From assembly GCF_003254395.2 (NCBI RefSeq), contig NC_037644.1:13516586-13580585 (forward strand): a stretch of 64,000 bases of DNA, given 5' to 3'. This document shows positions 23,901 through 34,720 of the stretch, in pieces. The notes beneath the pieces are model-generated. The model was not told where the DNA came from, made no database searches, and worked only from the letters and a program-made list of their open reading frames with translations. The translations under genes were made by a program, and so were the position numbers. This DNA is from Apis mellifera (lineage: Eukaryota > Arthropoda > Insecta > Hymenoptera > Apidae). Within the stretch, counting starts at the first letter, position 1; the number at the start of each line of letters is the position of its first letter.

Positions 23901-26900
23901 TATACATTTTTATCGAAATAATAAATATCCAATATTTTCCAACTACAATAATTTCGAAGGAAAAAGATTAGAAAAAAAAAAAAAAAGTTGGAACAGACTG
24001 TCACTAGATGTCTTTGCAACTCATCGCCATGATCAGTTACGATCAAACACTTTCCGGTCTTCCGCGCTCGACTTTACATAATCCAAATACTGTTCGTACT
24101 GCCGAACGAAAAGAGCGTTCCTTTCAGTGACTAAATCAACCAAGAGAGCGGCTCGTATGCTCACTGGAAGCCCTTGAACGAATAGAAGAAAAGCGATGGT
24201 CCGACTGACTCGGTGTGATCCAATTAGCGACACGCGCTTAAAAGCGGATCCACACTCGGTGTTCTAGCCACCGTATAACACCGTTGCGACACGGCTTATC
24301 CTTTCACGGTCGTTTCCGTGTCGATGGGACAGTTATTGCGGGATTTAAGCTTATCGTTATAACGCTCGTTTCGAGACGATGCGGCAGACGACGTTCTACG
24401 AGGTAAAATCATCGCGAGAATTGGAGAGATACGATACCAACCACAATTTCTACCATTGAAGGAGAAGAGTAGACAATACCGATAGAACGGTAGAGAGCTT
24501 ATTCTAACTAGATTACCGGCCGAGGAAACTGACCGAAAACGTCGACACGCGTCTACCTTCAGCTTGGTCGAGCGTGTGATTTGCTTTCGTCGTGCATCAA
24601 CGGCTGCCCTCTATCGTGATAAGTAATTTTCGGCCGATCAACGAGATCTAGTGGAGACCAATCGCCTTTTTAAAACTATTTTCGTTGTCGAGAGAATGGA
24701 CGCGATTCGATGCTTTGATCGATCAACTGGTTGCTTTTAGTTTACGCCGAGTGTTTCGTTGTGGCGATTTTTAGGTCGTGAAGCGAGGATTTTTGCAGAC
24801 ATTACGCGTACGTATATTTTGACAAAACTTTACTACTACAAGATCAAAAAAGTAACACGAAGAAACGTCCCTAACTAATTCGAGCAATTTTTATATCAAA
24901 TCACAAAGAATCCTACAATATATACGACACGAAATTAAACATTCGACAGCGTTAAATAAATTAACCTCGTTTTTGAGGTTAGCAGCAAGCAACAAGCAAC
25001 AATCAAATGAAAGCCTCGTCTCTCTCCACAGCCTATATATGTGTATACACACGTACATACACACGTGTCCTATCCTACGTCTATTCCTCGAAAGACATCG
25101 AAGTGGCGAGCAGCGAAAACGGAAAGAACGGCACAGCCAAGGCTCTAAAATATTCGCGGAAGCGTGATCGGTGGCCGGTATCAAAGGGAACACTCACTTT
25201 CTTCCGGATGCTTGACGGTGGAGAAGCAGCCGTCCGCCGACAAGTAGAGCAACAGCGCCCCGTTAGCGGGCAGCTCCTTGAACCCGCTCGCGAGGAATAC
25301 CTGTACCTGGCTGTAGGTCGGCTTGTACAACAGGTACTTGTGCGGATTGTCCCGCCTCGGGGCCCCGTTCTCGGCGCCCGGATACGCCCCGGGCCTGAAC
25401 GGCATCCTGCCGGCCGGCGACGCGTCGTGAAGGTGATTAGGATCGTCCCTCGGCTCCCTCTCCAGGGTTTGAAGCATCCTGAACATGTCCATCGACAACT
25501 CACTAAACTTCACCTGGTCGGCGCAATTGCCGACGATCAGGATCTCCTGCAGGGATAGGCACATGGGTGGCGTACGTTCGATCGGGGGCGAGGTCTGTGG
25601 ACCCAGCCTGTGGGTAAGTATAACGGGGTTCGTGTCCGAGTGCACCACTCCCACGGTCGACTCGGCCTTCACGAACGCCTTGATCTCGTCGAGGACCAGG
25701 TTCCACTCGAGCTGATCCTCGGGCTCGTAGGTGCTCGTGTAATCGGCGATCTGCGCGTCCAGCTCTTGGACCAGTTCGCGGACGAGCTTCATGCGGTTCA
25801 ACAGCAGGCAGACGACGATGAAACGGGCGTAGTACCTGAGCTTCTTTACCATCAGATCGCTTCTGTCCTCCTTGGCGGCGCGGCTGTAGTATGCGCGGCC
25901 CCGTATCGCCGCGTAGAACGAGTAGGCCTCGTGAAGGTAGCTGGTCTCGCTGGTGCGTAGGTAATAGTGGTAGTAGAGTTGACCGATCTTGCTCGCGATC
26001 TCGCCGATCTGCCACCTCTTCAGCCCGTACTTCGTGTCGAGTATCGCCCTGGAACAACGATATGCGCAAGCGCGCGTGTAGTGTCACGCGCGCCTTTTAT
26101 TGGTTATTGGTCTGCCGGGCGAACGCACCGCATAATCGTATTAATCACGCCATTACGTTTTACAGCTTTCTGGCCGCGCGATAACGACACGAACGGACGG
26201 AACGAATAATATAAACCACGGATGGATACGTCGATGGAAAGGAACAACAAAAGGGAAAAGAAATGGAGAGGAGGAGGGGGAAAAAAGGAAACACAGATAG
26301 TTTTGAAAACTGGCGGCTGCTGCACGTTTCGAGAAACTTTCCCTTTATTGTTTGTGTCGAGTATCCTGAAAGAGCGTCCCCGATATTTATTAACATTTGA
26401 CGGCGCCACGATCGCGTGTCTACCTATGTACGCTATGCATCCACGTGTTACACACCGTATTGCACGTACTACACATCGCGTATATATATATATATATATA
26501 TGTGTGTGTGCGCGCGCGAGGCGTTGTGAATAGCCGGATAGACAATTGACTCTTTGTCGAGTCGCACCATCAGTCCAGCCGGCCCAACTTGATGACACTT
26601 TACGATCAAAAGGGAAAGGGACAAAGGGCCGAAGATTACCGGGCATCCGGTGCAACAGAATCGAAAGAGTAAATAAAGAGCAAAGTGTACGCGTGGAAGA
26701 AAATTCGAGCGGGCCGACGAGACAAATTTTGCCAGGTGAGTCGAGATACATAGAGTGACGCTTTTAACCAATCTTTCGCGATTTTTAATAATCTTTAAAT
26801 AATTTGAAATATTAATGAGTTTTCGTTGTGTGATGATTTTACAAATTAACTTTTTAATATATATATATATGATTTTAAAAAAATAATGTTACATTTATTA

Positions 26901-28669
26901 TATTCTCGTAGAATTTAGAAGACTGATGATTTTTCATTGAAGAATAAATCAAGAGAAAGGTCAAAAGATGCCATCAAGATGATAAAATTTTAATAGAGAT
27001 TATTGAATATAATGAAACGATAAAGGAGACCGTGTTTCAAAGGAGTCTAAGGTATTCTGTAATTGTTCACTAATCACTTGACATAAATAGAAAGAGCAAA
27101 GAAAGTGAAGAAATGGATATTGCGCGAGTTTAAACATGTTACAAATTGAATAAAGACATCTATTTCGTTATTTTAAAACGAATTAAAAAAAATAAATGCC
27201 GTGGAATATCTCGAATTCTCATTTATTCCTTCAAGATTTTTAACTTTTTCAAAAGGATATTCGAATCGATAAATTATTTCAAAGCAATGTGATACGCGAG
27301 CCTGCAAAATATATTTTAAATCTACAAATAGCATTAAATAGATTTGGAATAGGTCACACCAAACTTATACAGTCGTATCTGATCTCTGAAATCGATTCTC
27401 CAATTCATAAACTGCTTAATTTGCCAAATAACCATGAACCACATTTTTTTCTAAACTACTCGAGAAATCTTGTTTCTTGAAATTCAAAAATTCACAGAAA
27501 CCTCGAACGAAAACTTGGATAAAGGAAAATATAAGAAACATTCTTCTTTCTAAAAAAAAAATAAAAATAAAAATTATCTTAAAAACAATTCTATAATAAA
27601 ATTATATAAATAGTTTAATAAATTAATGCATGTAAAAGACACAAATAATATGTCAACAATGTATCAACTCTCCATCAAAATCAATCTGTTAAAAATTAAA
27701 TAATATAATAAATATAATATAATATAATATAATAAAAATTAAATAATATTTATTTAAAAACAAATATTAAATTATTAATAATACGCTATGTATAAAATTA
27801 ATTAAAAAAAATTGATAAAAACGTGACCTTGACACGTTCTCAATCCTTGTAAAATATTTAACAATCCACGAAAAATACTCTTATCCCCAAGAGATATCCG
27901 CGCGAGGATCAGAATACGTAAGCGTAACGGTACGTAGGCATGTACTATACGCACACGCGTGACCGTGTTCACTCGCGCGCACGATTCTCTCCATTCACGC
28001 TCACGTCACATGGTTGGGCCGAGTGCGTAGGTAAAAGGATCGTGGTCCTTCGCGAACGGTGTCACAACCGATCCCGTTATACGTTCCCCCGCGACGGCCA
28101 CTATTACGTTTTCCACGATATACGAACGCTTGTTCGTCCGCGCTCGCGACCTGTTCGGCCCTTTCCGGACGAGATCGAGAGAACACCGAGAGCGCACAGT
28201 CTAATACTCGCTGTTATCCTGACGGAGTCGCGGATCGCTTTAAAGGACCTCGTGGCGTGGAGGACGGTGCGCGTGTGATCGATGGCTTCGGCCACGCCAG
28301 CGGCCACCCTTGTCCAACGATGACTCACCGTGTGACCCTCCGGTATATACTCGACACGATGATGCATGCGATTACCTTTCTTCTTATTTCCTTTTTTTCC
28401 CCCTCCCTCCTCTTTCTTATCTCTATCTTTATCTTTTCTCCTTTCCTCCTCCTTCTTTTTTTCCATCTCACTCACCTGTGCTGCTGTTGAAACTTCCACA
28501 ACTTCGTGTAGATGTCAAAGGTGCGCCCGAAGTAGCCCTGCCACTGCTTGTGCCCGTACTGTGGCAGATCCCGTAGCCCGTTGAACAGCTGCTTGCTCTT
28601 CTCGAGCAGGTGGCAGAACTCGGCGACGACTTTTCGCTCGTGGTCGTCCATGCCAGCCATCATGACCAT
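18475..28669 (-). CDS. SCAI: Protein SCAI (suppressor of cancer cell invasion), four coding exons
   Basis: Exons are 28669-28476, 26048-25198, 21397-20984 and 18719-18475 on the minus strand. The phases all match and give 567 aa (human form about 606). SCAI binds MRTF/MKL co-activators and represses SRF targets downstream of Rho-Dia signalling; in vertebrates it also works with 53BP1 at DNA breaks. Family blocks seen in order are KSKQLFNGLRDLPQYGHKQW and YTKLWKFQQQHR (exon 1), YGLKRWQIGEIASKIGQLYY, KKLRYYARFIVVCLLLNRM, VKFSELSMDMFRMLQ and HKYLLYKPTYSQ (exon 2), LYPGDLYPFTRKPLF and GSLFTLFLHAPLAAF (exon 3), then LQFFGDDFLRLLLVRYVFC (exon 4). The start is placed at the ATG at 28669; an in-frame stop lies close upstream and no earlier ATG exists in that frame. 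Identification is from recalled family sequence and is firm. Confidence 0.95.
18720..20983 (-). other. SCAI intron 3
   Basis: About 2.3 kb, T- and A-rich, with homopolymers near 18790-18811 and 18984-19001 and a long AG microsatellite near its 5' (minus-strand) end. The small frames on both strands are not supported. Confidence 0.7.
20866..20930. repeat. AG dinucleotide microsatellite
   Basis: About 30 AG units close to the SCAI exon 3 donor. On the transcribed strand this is a CT run. It generates false serine-leucine and arginine-glutamate frames. Confidence 0.9.
20984..21397 (-). CDS. SCAI: SCAI coding exon 3
   Basis: The acceptor is GATCTTGCAG. The first codon across the junction is ATG, read internally as MGYDLGGV, matching the family's YDFGGV. 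The donor is GTAAGG after ..THSRC plus one base. Confidence 0.93.
21398..25197 (-). other. SCAI intron 2
   Basis: About 3.8 kb. It holds GC-richer non-repetitive stretches near 22260-22510 and 24240-24780 that may be regulatory, a TA run near 23090-23115, an AG run near 23470-23496, and the coding-like minus-strand ORF at 24033-24293. Confidence 0.65.
24033..24293 (-). CDS. Coding-like ORF without ATG inside SCAI intron 2 (uncertain)
   Basis: The frame is open for 87 codons and then stops. It includes SVDPLFKRVSLIG, IAFLLFVQGLPVSIRAALL, DLVTERNALFVRQYEQYL and DYVKSSAEDRKVF. The composition is balanced and not repeat-driven, unlike most frames here. There is no ATG in the frame, so if real it is a terminal exon; a weak acceptor GGTGGCTAG precedes a phase-2 start near 24264. 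I do not recognise a family and no partner exon was found. It could be a chance frame or the relic of a retroposed gene. Confidence 0.2.
25198..26048 (-). CDS. SCAI: SCAI coding exon 2
   Basis: The acceptor is TTGTTCCAG before 26048 and the first base completes AGG (Arg). The exon is 851 nt and ends HPEE plus one base before donor GTGAGTG. It covers residues 65 to 348, the core of the family domain. Confidence 0.94.
26049..28475 (-). other. SCAI intron 1
   Basis: About 2.4 kb. It begins with GC-richer sequence, has a TA/TG/CG run near 26480-26520, and then turns strongly AT-rich (26750-27850), where a retrotransposon-like fragment sits. The 27930-28330 part is GC-rich again. Confidence 0.65.
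27241..27480 (+). mobile_element. Decayed non-LTR retrotransposon fragment (end of RNase H-type region)
   Basis: The plus-strand frame reads LQIALNRFGIGHTKLIQSYL then ISEIDSP. This matches the widespread motif L-R-I-G-H-T-R-L-T-H-S-Y-L found near the C terminus of many jockey/I-type non-LTR elements. In those elements a Cys-rich segment follows; here it is degraded. It lies antisense inside SCAI intron 1 with no visible intact reverse transcriptase. Confidence 0.45.
28476..28669 (-). CDS. SCAI: SCAI coding exon 1
   Basis: Starts at an ATG cluster (MVMMAGMDDHERK) and ends CAGCACAG before donor GTGAGT. Two bases carry over. The upstream frame contains only non-ATG codons back to a TGA, so translation probably begins in this cluster, possibly at a later M. 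Confidence 0.85.
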
Positions 28670-29100
28670 CTTTTCGGTGAATCGAGATCGCGGCCACTGG
28701 CTGGACGGCCCTTCAGACGACGGTCGCGGTGGCCCCGCGTGATGGCGCCTGCCGATTCCGCCACCCTCTCTTCTTGCACTCCGGACACGAAAGTCGCGAC
28801 CAACGCGCCGACCCAATCAATACTTGCCCACCCCGCATCAGGGGGCGCACCGTGCGTACCGTACCACGAGCACCACGCCACGAGCCACCCACCCGCACGC
28901 GTCGCAACGTCGGCCTAGGACATCTGTCCGCTCCGCCGGTAGACTCTAAGAGTGTTGGGCCGAGCTGCGAACGAGGGGGGACCGATCGATGAATTTGTTC
29001 CGACGGGTAACTGAAACAGATTCGATGAATTCGTTCGGTAAATTAGGTCGGCGGTAGGTGGTTATCCAGGGTTAAGTCTGATTTCGTCACGGTTTTACCT
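28670..29100. promoter_or_regulatory. Probable SCAI promoter and 5' UTR region
   Basis: GC- and CpG-rich sequence immediately upstream of the SCAI start codon on the minus strand, with many frames open on both strands because of composition. No TATA box or clear initiator fixes the transcription start. Confidence 0.45.
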
Positions 29101-30514
29101 GCGAATAGTAGTAGTTTGTAGGATGAAAATGATGTCGCCACTGGTGTTCTGCGGTCGAACCGAGAGGATTTAACTCGCAGCGGGATTTCAGGGAATTTTG
29201 AGGAACGATGTTCGCTGAATGTAGGATTAATCCTTGGAGTGCTTTCTAAAATAATCAGATTTGGTGAAATTTCTATCTTTTAAATCAAATTATATTTGTA
29301 ATTATTGGAAATTTGGAAATAATATATGTAATAATAATTTTTAATTTGAAACTACTAGAGAAATATTATTTTTGTATTATTATTATTATAATTATATTTT
29401 TGTATTATAATTATTATTAAAATTGTATCTCAACTTCTTGGCTTTCAATTATTTTTTCGATAAATTTGATCAAAAGTTTTTTTACAGCGGTTAAAATTTT
29501 ACAGTACGAAAGTGGGGACAGTTGCAAATCTGGGGTGAATGAAGGGGATGGTGCTCGACACTTTCGTTGTCGTGGCTCGTTACGATTGCAGAAATGGTGG
29601 GAGTTTTGCCGCCCTGCTAGTCGACTACCGCCGTCGGCGGAGATTAATTAACTAGATAACGGTCGGTGGCTGCGAGGGAACGTTTGAAAAAGAAGGTTTA
29701 GTAGGGGAGAGTTGAAGAGAGAGACGGGAAAATCTCGTGGGGGTATGTGGCCACCTTGCAGAAAATGACTAACGATGATCTCAAGAAGATTGGTGGCAAA
29801 AAAAAAACGGCATTTTCGACATTTCAATAAAATTTTTTCCTGCAATTTTTATATAAGATTAATTTAATCATTGATTAATATTACTAAAAATATATAATAA
29901 TTATATCTATAACTTTTATAACTTTTTTCAACTTTAAAGCTATGAAATATAAATAAAAATACTTAACTCAATTGAAATGAATCTCAATTTTTTCAACTAA
30001 AACATCAAATAAATGATTCCAAAATCATGACATGTTTCGAGAATTTCCATTTTTATTACGTTTCATTTTTCAACGATGATACTTTACTAGATAAATGATA
30101 AATATCAATATGAGATGAATTCATACAAATATTAGTATATAAGTATATCAAACAAATTCATACCACATAAAATTTTTTATGATATATAGTTATTTTATCA
30201 TTTCAATTTCAAATCACTTTCACTTCATTTATATCATAAACTTAATTTACCTTTAAATCTAACTCAACATATTCTATTCTTATTACGAATTATTTATGTT
30301 CATATTCTTCACATGTGTCTTCCAAATTTAACCTAACCTCTTTGTACTAAAAAGTATACGTTATTTTTATCAAATCTTAAGAATATATTTCGATTGAAGT
30401 AAAATTTGAAATAGCAAATTAATATATTTGTATGTATTTTTATACGTATGTAAATAAATAAGCTTAATAATTACTTTTCTACTGTCGATCGAACAATCGA
30501 TGTTATGGTACAAT
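29101..30514. other. Intergenic DNA with one GC-richer island
   Basis: Mostly AT-rich. A non-repetitive patch at about 29480-29760 stands out and holds a perfect 6-bp-arm inverted repeat beside an ATTAATTAA word. The 29840-30514 part is very AT-rich with nothing recognisable. Confidence 0.45.
29628..29651. promoter_or_regulatory. Inverted repeat CCGCCGTCGGCGG next to ATTAATTAA
   Basis: Two adjacent palindromes: CCGCCG-T-CGGCGG (29628-29640), and ATTAATTAA (29643-29651), which contains back-to-back homeodomain TAAT cores. They sit in a non-repetitive island within AT-rich DNA. This may be an enhancer. Confidence 0.3.
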
Positions 30515-30642
30515 TTATATACTATTTCCAATCACATTTAAAAAAAACAAACGAACAATTAAACAATTAAAATTCGTACTTAAGAGATTATGCACATTAT
30601 AAAATATAACTGATATATGTACATATGAATATGTATACACAC

Positions 30643-30772
30643 ATATCCTTCGCTGGGTTCCAACAATACACACAAACCAAAGGAGAAGGGGAACCAGAAT
30701 TGCACGGGCATCGGTAGCCATGACGGGAGTTTCAGAGTCGACTCTTGGCGTATATCGACTGTGTCGCCTCAT
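30643..30772 (-). CDS. Possible first coding exon with signal peptide (uncertain)
   Basis: An acceptor-like GATTGACTTGTAG ends exactly before the ATG at 30772. A second ATG at 30721 begins MATDARAILVPLLLWFVCIV, which has the shape of a secretory signal peptide (short n-region, hydrophobic core, then GTQ). The frame degenerates into TA-repeat translation after about 30643, where a weak donor GTGTGT exists. No downstream exon was found and I cannot name a gene. Confidence 0.22.
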
Positions 30773-33700
30773 CTACAAGTCAATCAGGCTCGCGTGCCAG
30801 CGACTCGTGAAGGCGGTCCGGTACACGTAAGTAAGTAGCCGACCGACCGGCCGGCCAGCCGTTGCAATACATATACCTGCGGCCGCTGTCCAATACGAGC
30901 GTCGACACGGCCACCTTTATGCCGGGTATGCAAGTATAATGCGAGGTTGCATATATGAATGCTTATGGTAATCCGCGCGCGGCACCAGCCTCGTTTCGAC
31001 GTTGGCCCGGATGCCTGCTAGATAGACCACGGTCCCTGTCTATTGTTATCGGTCGTTCTCTCTACGTGCACCCGACGCCGCTTTTCCTATATCCCATGGT
31101 GTTTGACAGCGAACTCTCGATTCTCTCTTCGATATAGACTTCGAGTTAGCTTCGAGTTAGCTTAGATAAAGAATATTATTACGTTACGTTTGTGGCAATT
31201 TTTTCGAACGAAGAGAAATGATTTATATAAAAGAAGTAGTGACAATTGATTGAATTTTATACGTGTAAACAAAATTTTTCGTAAATAGAAGATGAAATAT
31301 AGCATTATGTAATATATGAAGATACGAACTTCGACTTTAAGAATTTTTTTGATCATAGGTTAGGTTTAATAGTTGACATGAGTCTTTGTGAGATAATTTG
31401 AAAATTTGTTGTGTTTTTACGTTTAACGTGTGATTATTCACACCAGATTGTTACGATGAAAATATTTAAATTCATTTAACGATTCATGATAATAAAAAGA
31501 TCGTGATAAAAGAACAAAGGACAATGCATAAGAGGAACAATTTTTGTGAAAAGATGTAATTATACATTCTCATTTACATTCTTAAAAAATATTAATATCA
31601 TTAGTGAATAATCTCGTTCTTCGATCTATTCTATAGGAATAAAATGAGTTTTCAGGTAAATCCTATCAAAACGTTTAATAGATTGGCTTAACCAATCAAA
31701 AGTCAAACCACTTTGTTCTTCTTCCCGATCAATTTCAGATTGATTTAACTAAAAAACTTAGAATGGATTCTAACCGGTGACTCAGTGGATCGATTAGAGT
31801 GTGAATCGTGATCGAAACCATGATTCGAGCATATGGTCCTAACCCATAAACTCGAACCCACCGATGGCAGCTTGTCTGCGAGCATAGACGAGCGATCATA
31901 TCAGGTCGTTAACTGATATTAATAGCAGGGCGCGGTGAACTCCCTTTGTCTGTCACATTCTCTCTTGTTCTCTTTCTCTCTTTTGGACGGGCACTGTCCC
32001 ACCTAAGGGACCCTTTGCCCTAATTGTAACAAATTAAATCACACGATATCGACAATTCCCTCGGGTGAAATCTGCGCGCGGCCGAAACGTGCCTCGATTA
32101 TATACGCCTTTTCAACGCTCTGATCTATCCTCGTCGAACTATTGTTTCCAATTAAAGGGTTGTATATTCAGTTACAGATATCATATTCATGGTTGTTCCC
32201 GATTAGAATAAAATGGAGAGATGCCATTGTTTAAATCTCGTGATTCTTTTATTGGACTTTTTGTTTCAATAACATATAACCTAAATTTGTAATAATGTAA
32301 ATTACGATAAAAGTTGTAGAGATTAAACTTCTCGATTAAGACTTAGTATTCGAATATTTTGATTGGTTGGTATAATTTTTTAATTTTACATTAAAACTTA
32401 CTATTTTTGATCGATGCAAGTCTTAAAACGATTTAAACTTTTAAAATTTAATTTGTAAATATTTGTATGTATAACAATGACGAAACTTGGTGATTTTTTG
32501 CAATTTTTTTCTTTTTTCCAGATTTTTTAGCGGGAATGGAGAATTTTTTGCGAAACTAAGAGAAATCTTTCTCCGGAATGTCGAGGTGGATTTATAAGCA
32601 TGCGAATAAACTCTTTTTAATATGCAGCACTAACCTGTTGAATGCATTGTGTTCGTGACAAGCAGTGATTACATTTGTTCTCCCGAGTTAGATACATTTT
32701 TTATCATTTCAACGATCGTGTTACCGATGATAACCGCGTTAACCGCTGCTCGGTATCGTTGTAGATCAAGGTTGTTTTAATATATTACTTTCTGGTCTCG
32801 CGGTTAACTCGAATGAAAACGGACCAAAAGAACAATGAGCAGGGAAACCAGGAAATTTTTTACGGTAACTAATTCCCGTCATAAAAATTCCTTTCATATC
32901 TGGATAAAAATATTCAAGCAATCGTTACTTCTGTTCAATATTTCTTATGAAACCAGCAAAAATTAACCATCTTAAATAAAAAATAAATTTATGTTTCCAA
33001 CTTTGAATATGAAAATATAAAAATTGACTTTAAAAATATTATCAATAATATTGATAATTTATTATTTTTTACTTTAAAAATATCATCAATAATATTGATA
33101 ATTTATTATTTTCTCCTATACAAACAAGAATTAATGAGGATATAAAGATATAAGAATATAAGAATATTCTTATAAATTCAAAAGGAAATAAATCACTAAC
33201 AATGTTTCAACATATTTTTTTTTCAGTGACAAACAAAACTTTCCCTTTCCAATTCTTCAAAGTTCTTCGATTCTTCAACAATCCTTTATTCTCTTCCCTT
33301 AATAAGAATCTATTTATCAAACAATAAAAAAAAAAAAGAAAAGGGAGAGGAAGAGAAAGGAAAAGGAGAGGTAATGAAAAAGCTGCAAGTACAAGGACTT
33401 GGATATCTGTTGTGTAAGAGAAAAGGGAAGAAAGACGAGGGAAAACTAAAAAGTATGGTAACGGAGACGACTTTTGATATTTCCTGGCGTTACCATTAGC
33501 CAAGCACGGGCCTCGAGCAGGCGAGGGTGGTTCGGTGGATGCGGGGAAAGCCTCAGGAAGCTCTAACTCACGGGCAAAGGGGCAACCCACACCGTTCACC
33601 CGAGCCAGCCCCTGCCATTAACATTAACCGAGCACATACAGGGTGTTTGCAATGGCATTATCGATCGGCCCGGTGAAAAAAGACCAGCGAATCGAGCACT

Positions 33701-33882
33701 TTGTACGATACGTGCAGGAAACGCCTAGTTTACATTCACGAAACCCGGCTAAATGCCGATAGACTCGTTTTCGGCCTCTATCCACTATATTCGGCCCGTT
33801 CGTGATTACCGACAACAATACGGATCATCCTGATTCAGAGAGGGAAAGAGAGAGAGGCAGGAAAACATTTTCAACCAGCACC
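30773..33882. other. Intergenic DNA, 30.8-33.9 kb
   Basis: GC-rich non-repetitive patches lie at 30780-31100, 31770-32110 and 33480-33800, separated by AT-rich DNA. The second includes a tRNA-like stretch. A short tandem pair of ATTATCAATAATATTGATAAT-type palindromes lies at 33027-33115. No coding region is supported. Confidence 0.4.
31778..31830 (+). other. tRNA-like internal promoter boxes (possible tRNA-derived SINE head)
   Basis: TGACTCAGTGG at 31778 resembles a Pol III A box. GATTCGAGC at 31822 resembles a B box, and the 44-base spacing is right. A D-arm-like ACTC..GAGT pair surrounds the A-box loop. The acceptor and anticodon stems do not fold properly, so this is at best a decayed tRNA or SINE head. 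Confidence 0.2.
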
Positions 33883-34720
33883 GATTATTCTCAAGCGGAT
33901 CTGGCTGATAGAGGAAGACTCTATTTTGAGTATTTGAGAAATTCCAATTTATTATTATTAATATTATTAATATTCCAAGGAAAATTATTATATATGGTTT
34001 GGTCAACTTTATTTTTGCCCATGATGAAGAAGAAGAAATAAGAAAAATACTTCCATTTTTGGAATATTTGATAGAATGATTTGATTATTCTTCAGATCTG
34101 GCTGCAAGAGAAAGACTTTATTTTAAGTATTTGGGAAATTCCATTGCAAGGAAAGTTATTATATAGTTTGGTCAAGTTTATGAAGAAGAAATGGGAAAAA
34201 TACTTTTACTACTACATTTTTGGAATATTTGATAGAATGATTTGATTATTCTCCAGATCTGATTACAGATTACAGAAGAGGAAGACTCTATTTTGAGTAT
34301 TTGGTCAATTATATGGTCAAATTTATGCTCATGATGAAGAAGAAATGGGAAAAATATTTCCATTTTTGGAATATTTGATAGAATGATTTGATTATTCTCC
34401 AGATTTAGCTGCAAGAGGAAGACTCTATTTTAAGTATTTGGGAAATTCCATTGCAAGGAAAGTTATTATATAGTTTGGTCAAGTTTATGAAGAAGAAATG
34501 GGAAAAATACTTTTACTACTACATTTTTGGAATATTTGATAGAATGATTTGATTATTCTCCAGATCTGGCTGCAAGAGGAAGACTCTATTTTGAATATTT
34601 GGGAAATTCCATTGCAAGGAAAATTATTATATAGTTTGGTCAACTTTATTTTTGCCCATGATGAAGAAGAAGAAATGGGAAAAATACTTCCATTTTTAGA
34701 ATATTTGATAGAATGATTTT
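33883..34720 (+). repeat. Tandem array, about five units of 145-200 bp
   Basis: Units start at GATTATTCT near 33883, 34083, 34244, 34390 and 34551. Each contains a CAGATCTGGCTGCAAGAGG-like head, AGACTCTATTTTGAGTATTTG, and a tail GGAATATTTGATAGAATGATT. Copies 2, 4 and 5 are most alike. Copy 1 has an AT-rich insertion and copy 3 a deletion. Confidence 0.9.

Noticed and set aside
25503..26087. 194-codon minus-strand frame over SCAI exon 2
   Set aside because: Out-of-frame shadow of the SCAI exon.
33638..33660. ACAGGGTGTTTGCAA word resembling a mariner-type terminus
   Set aside because: Isolated short match without a partner terminus.
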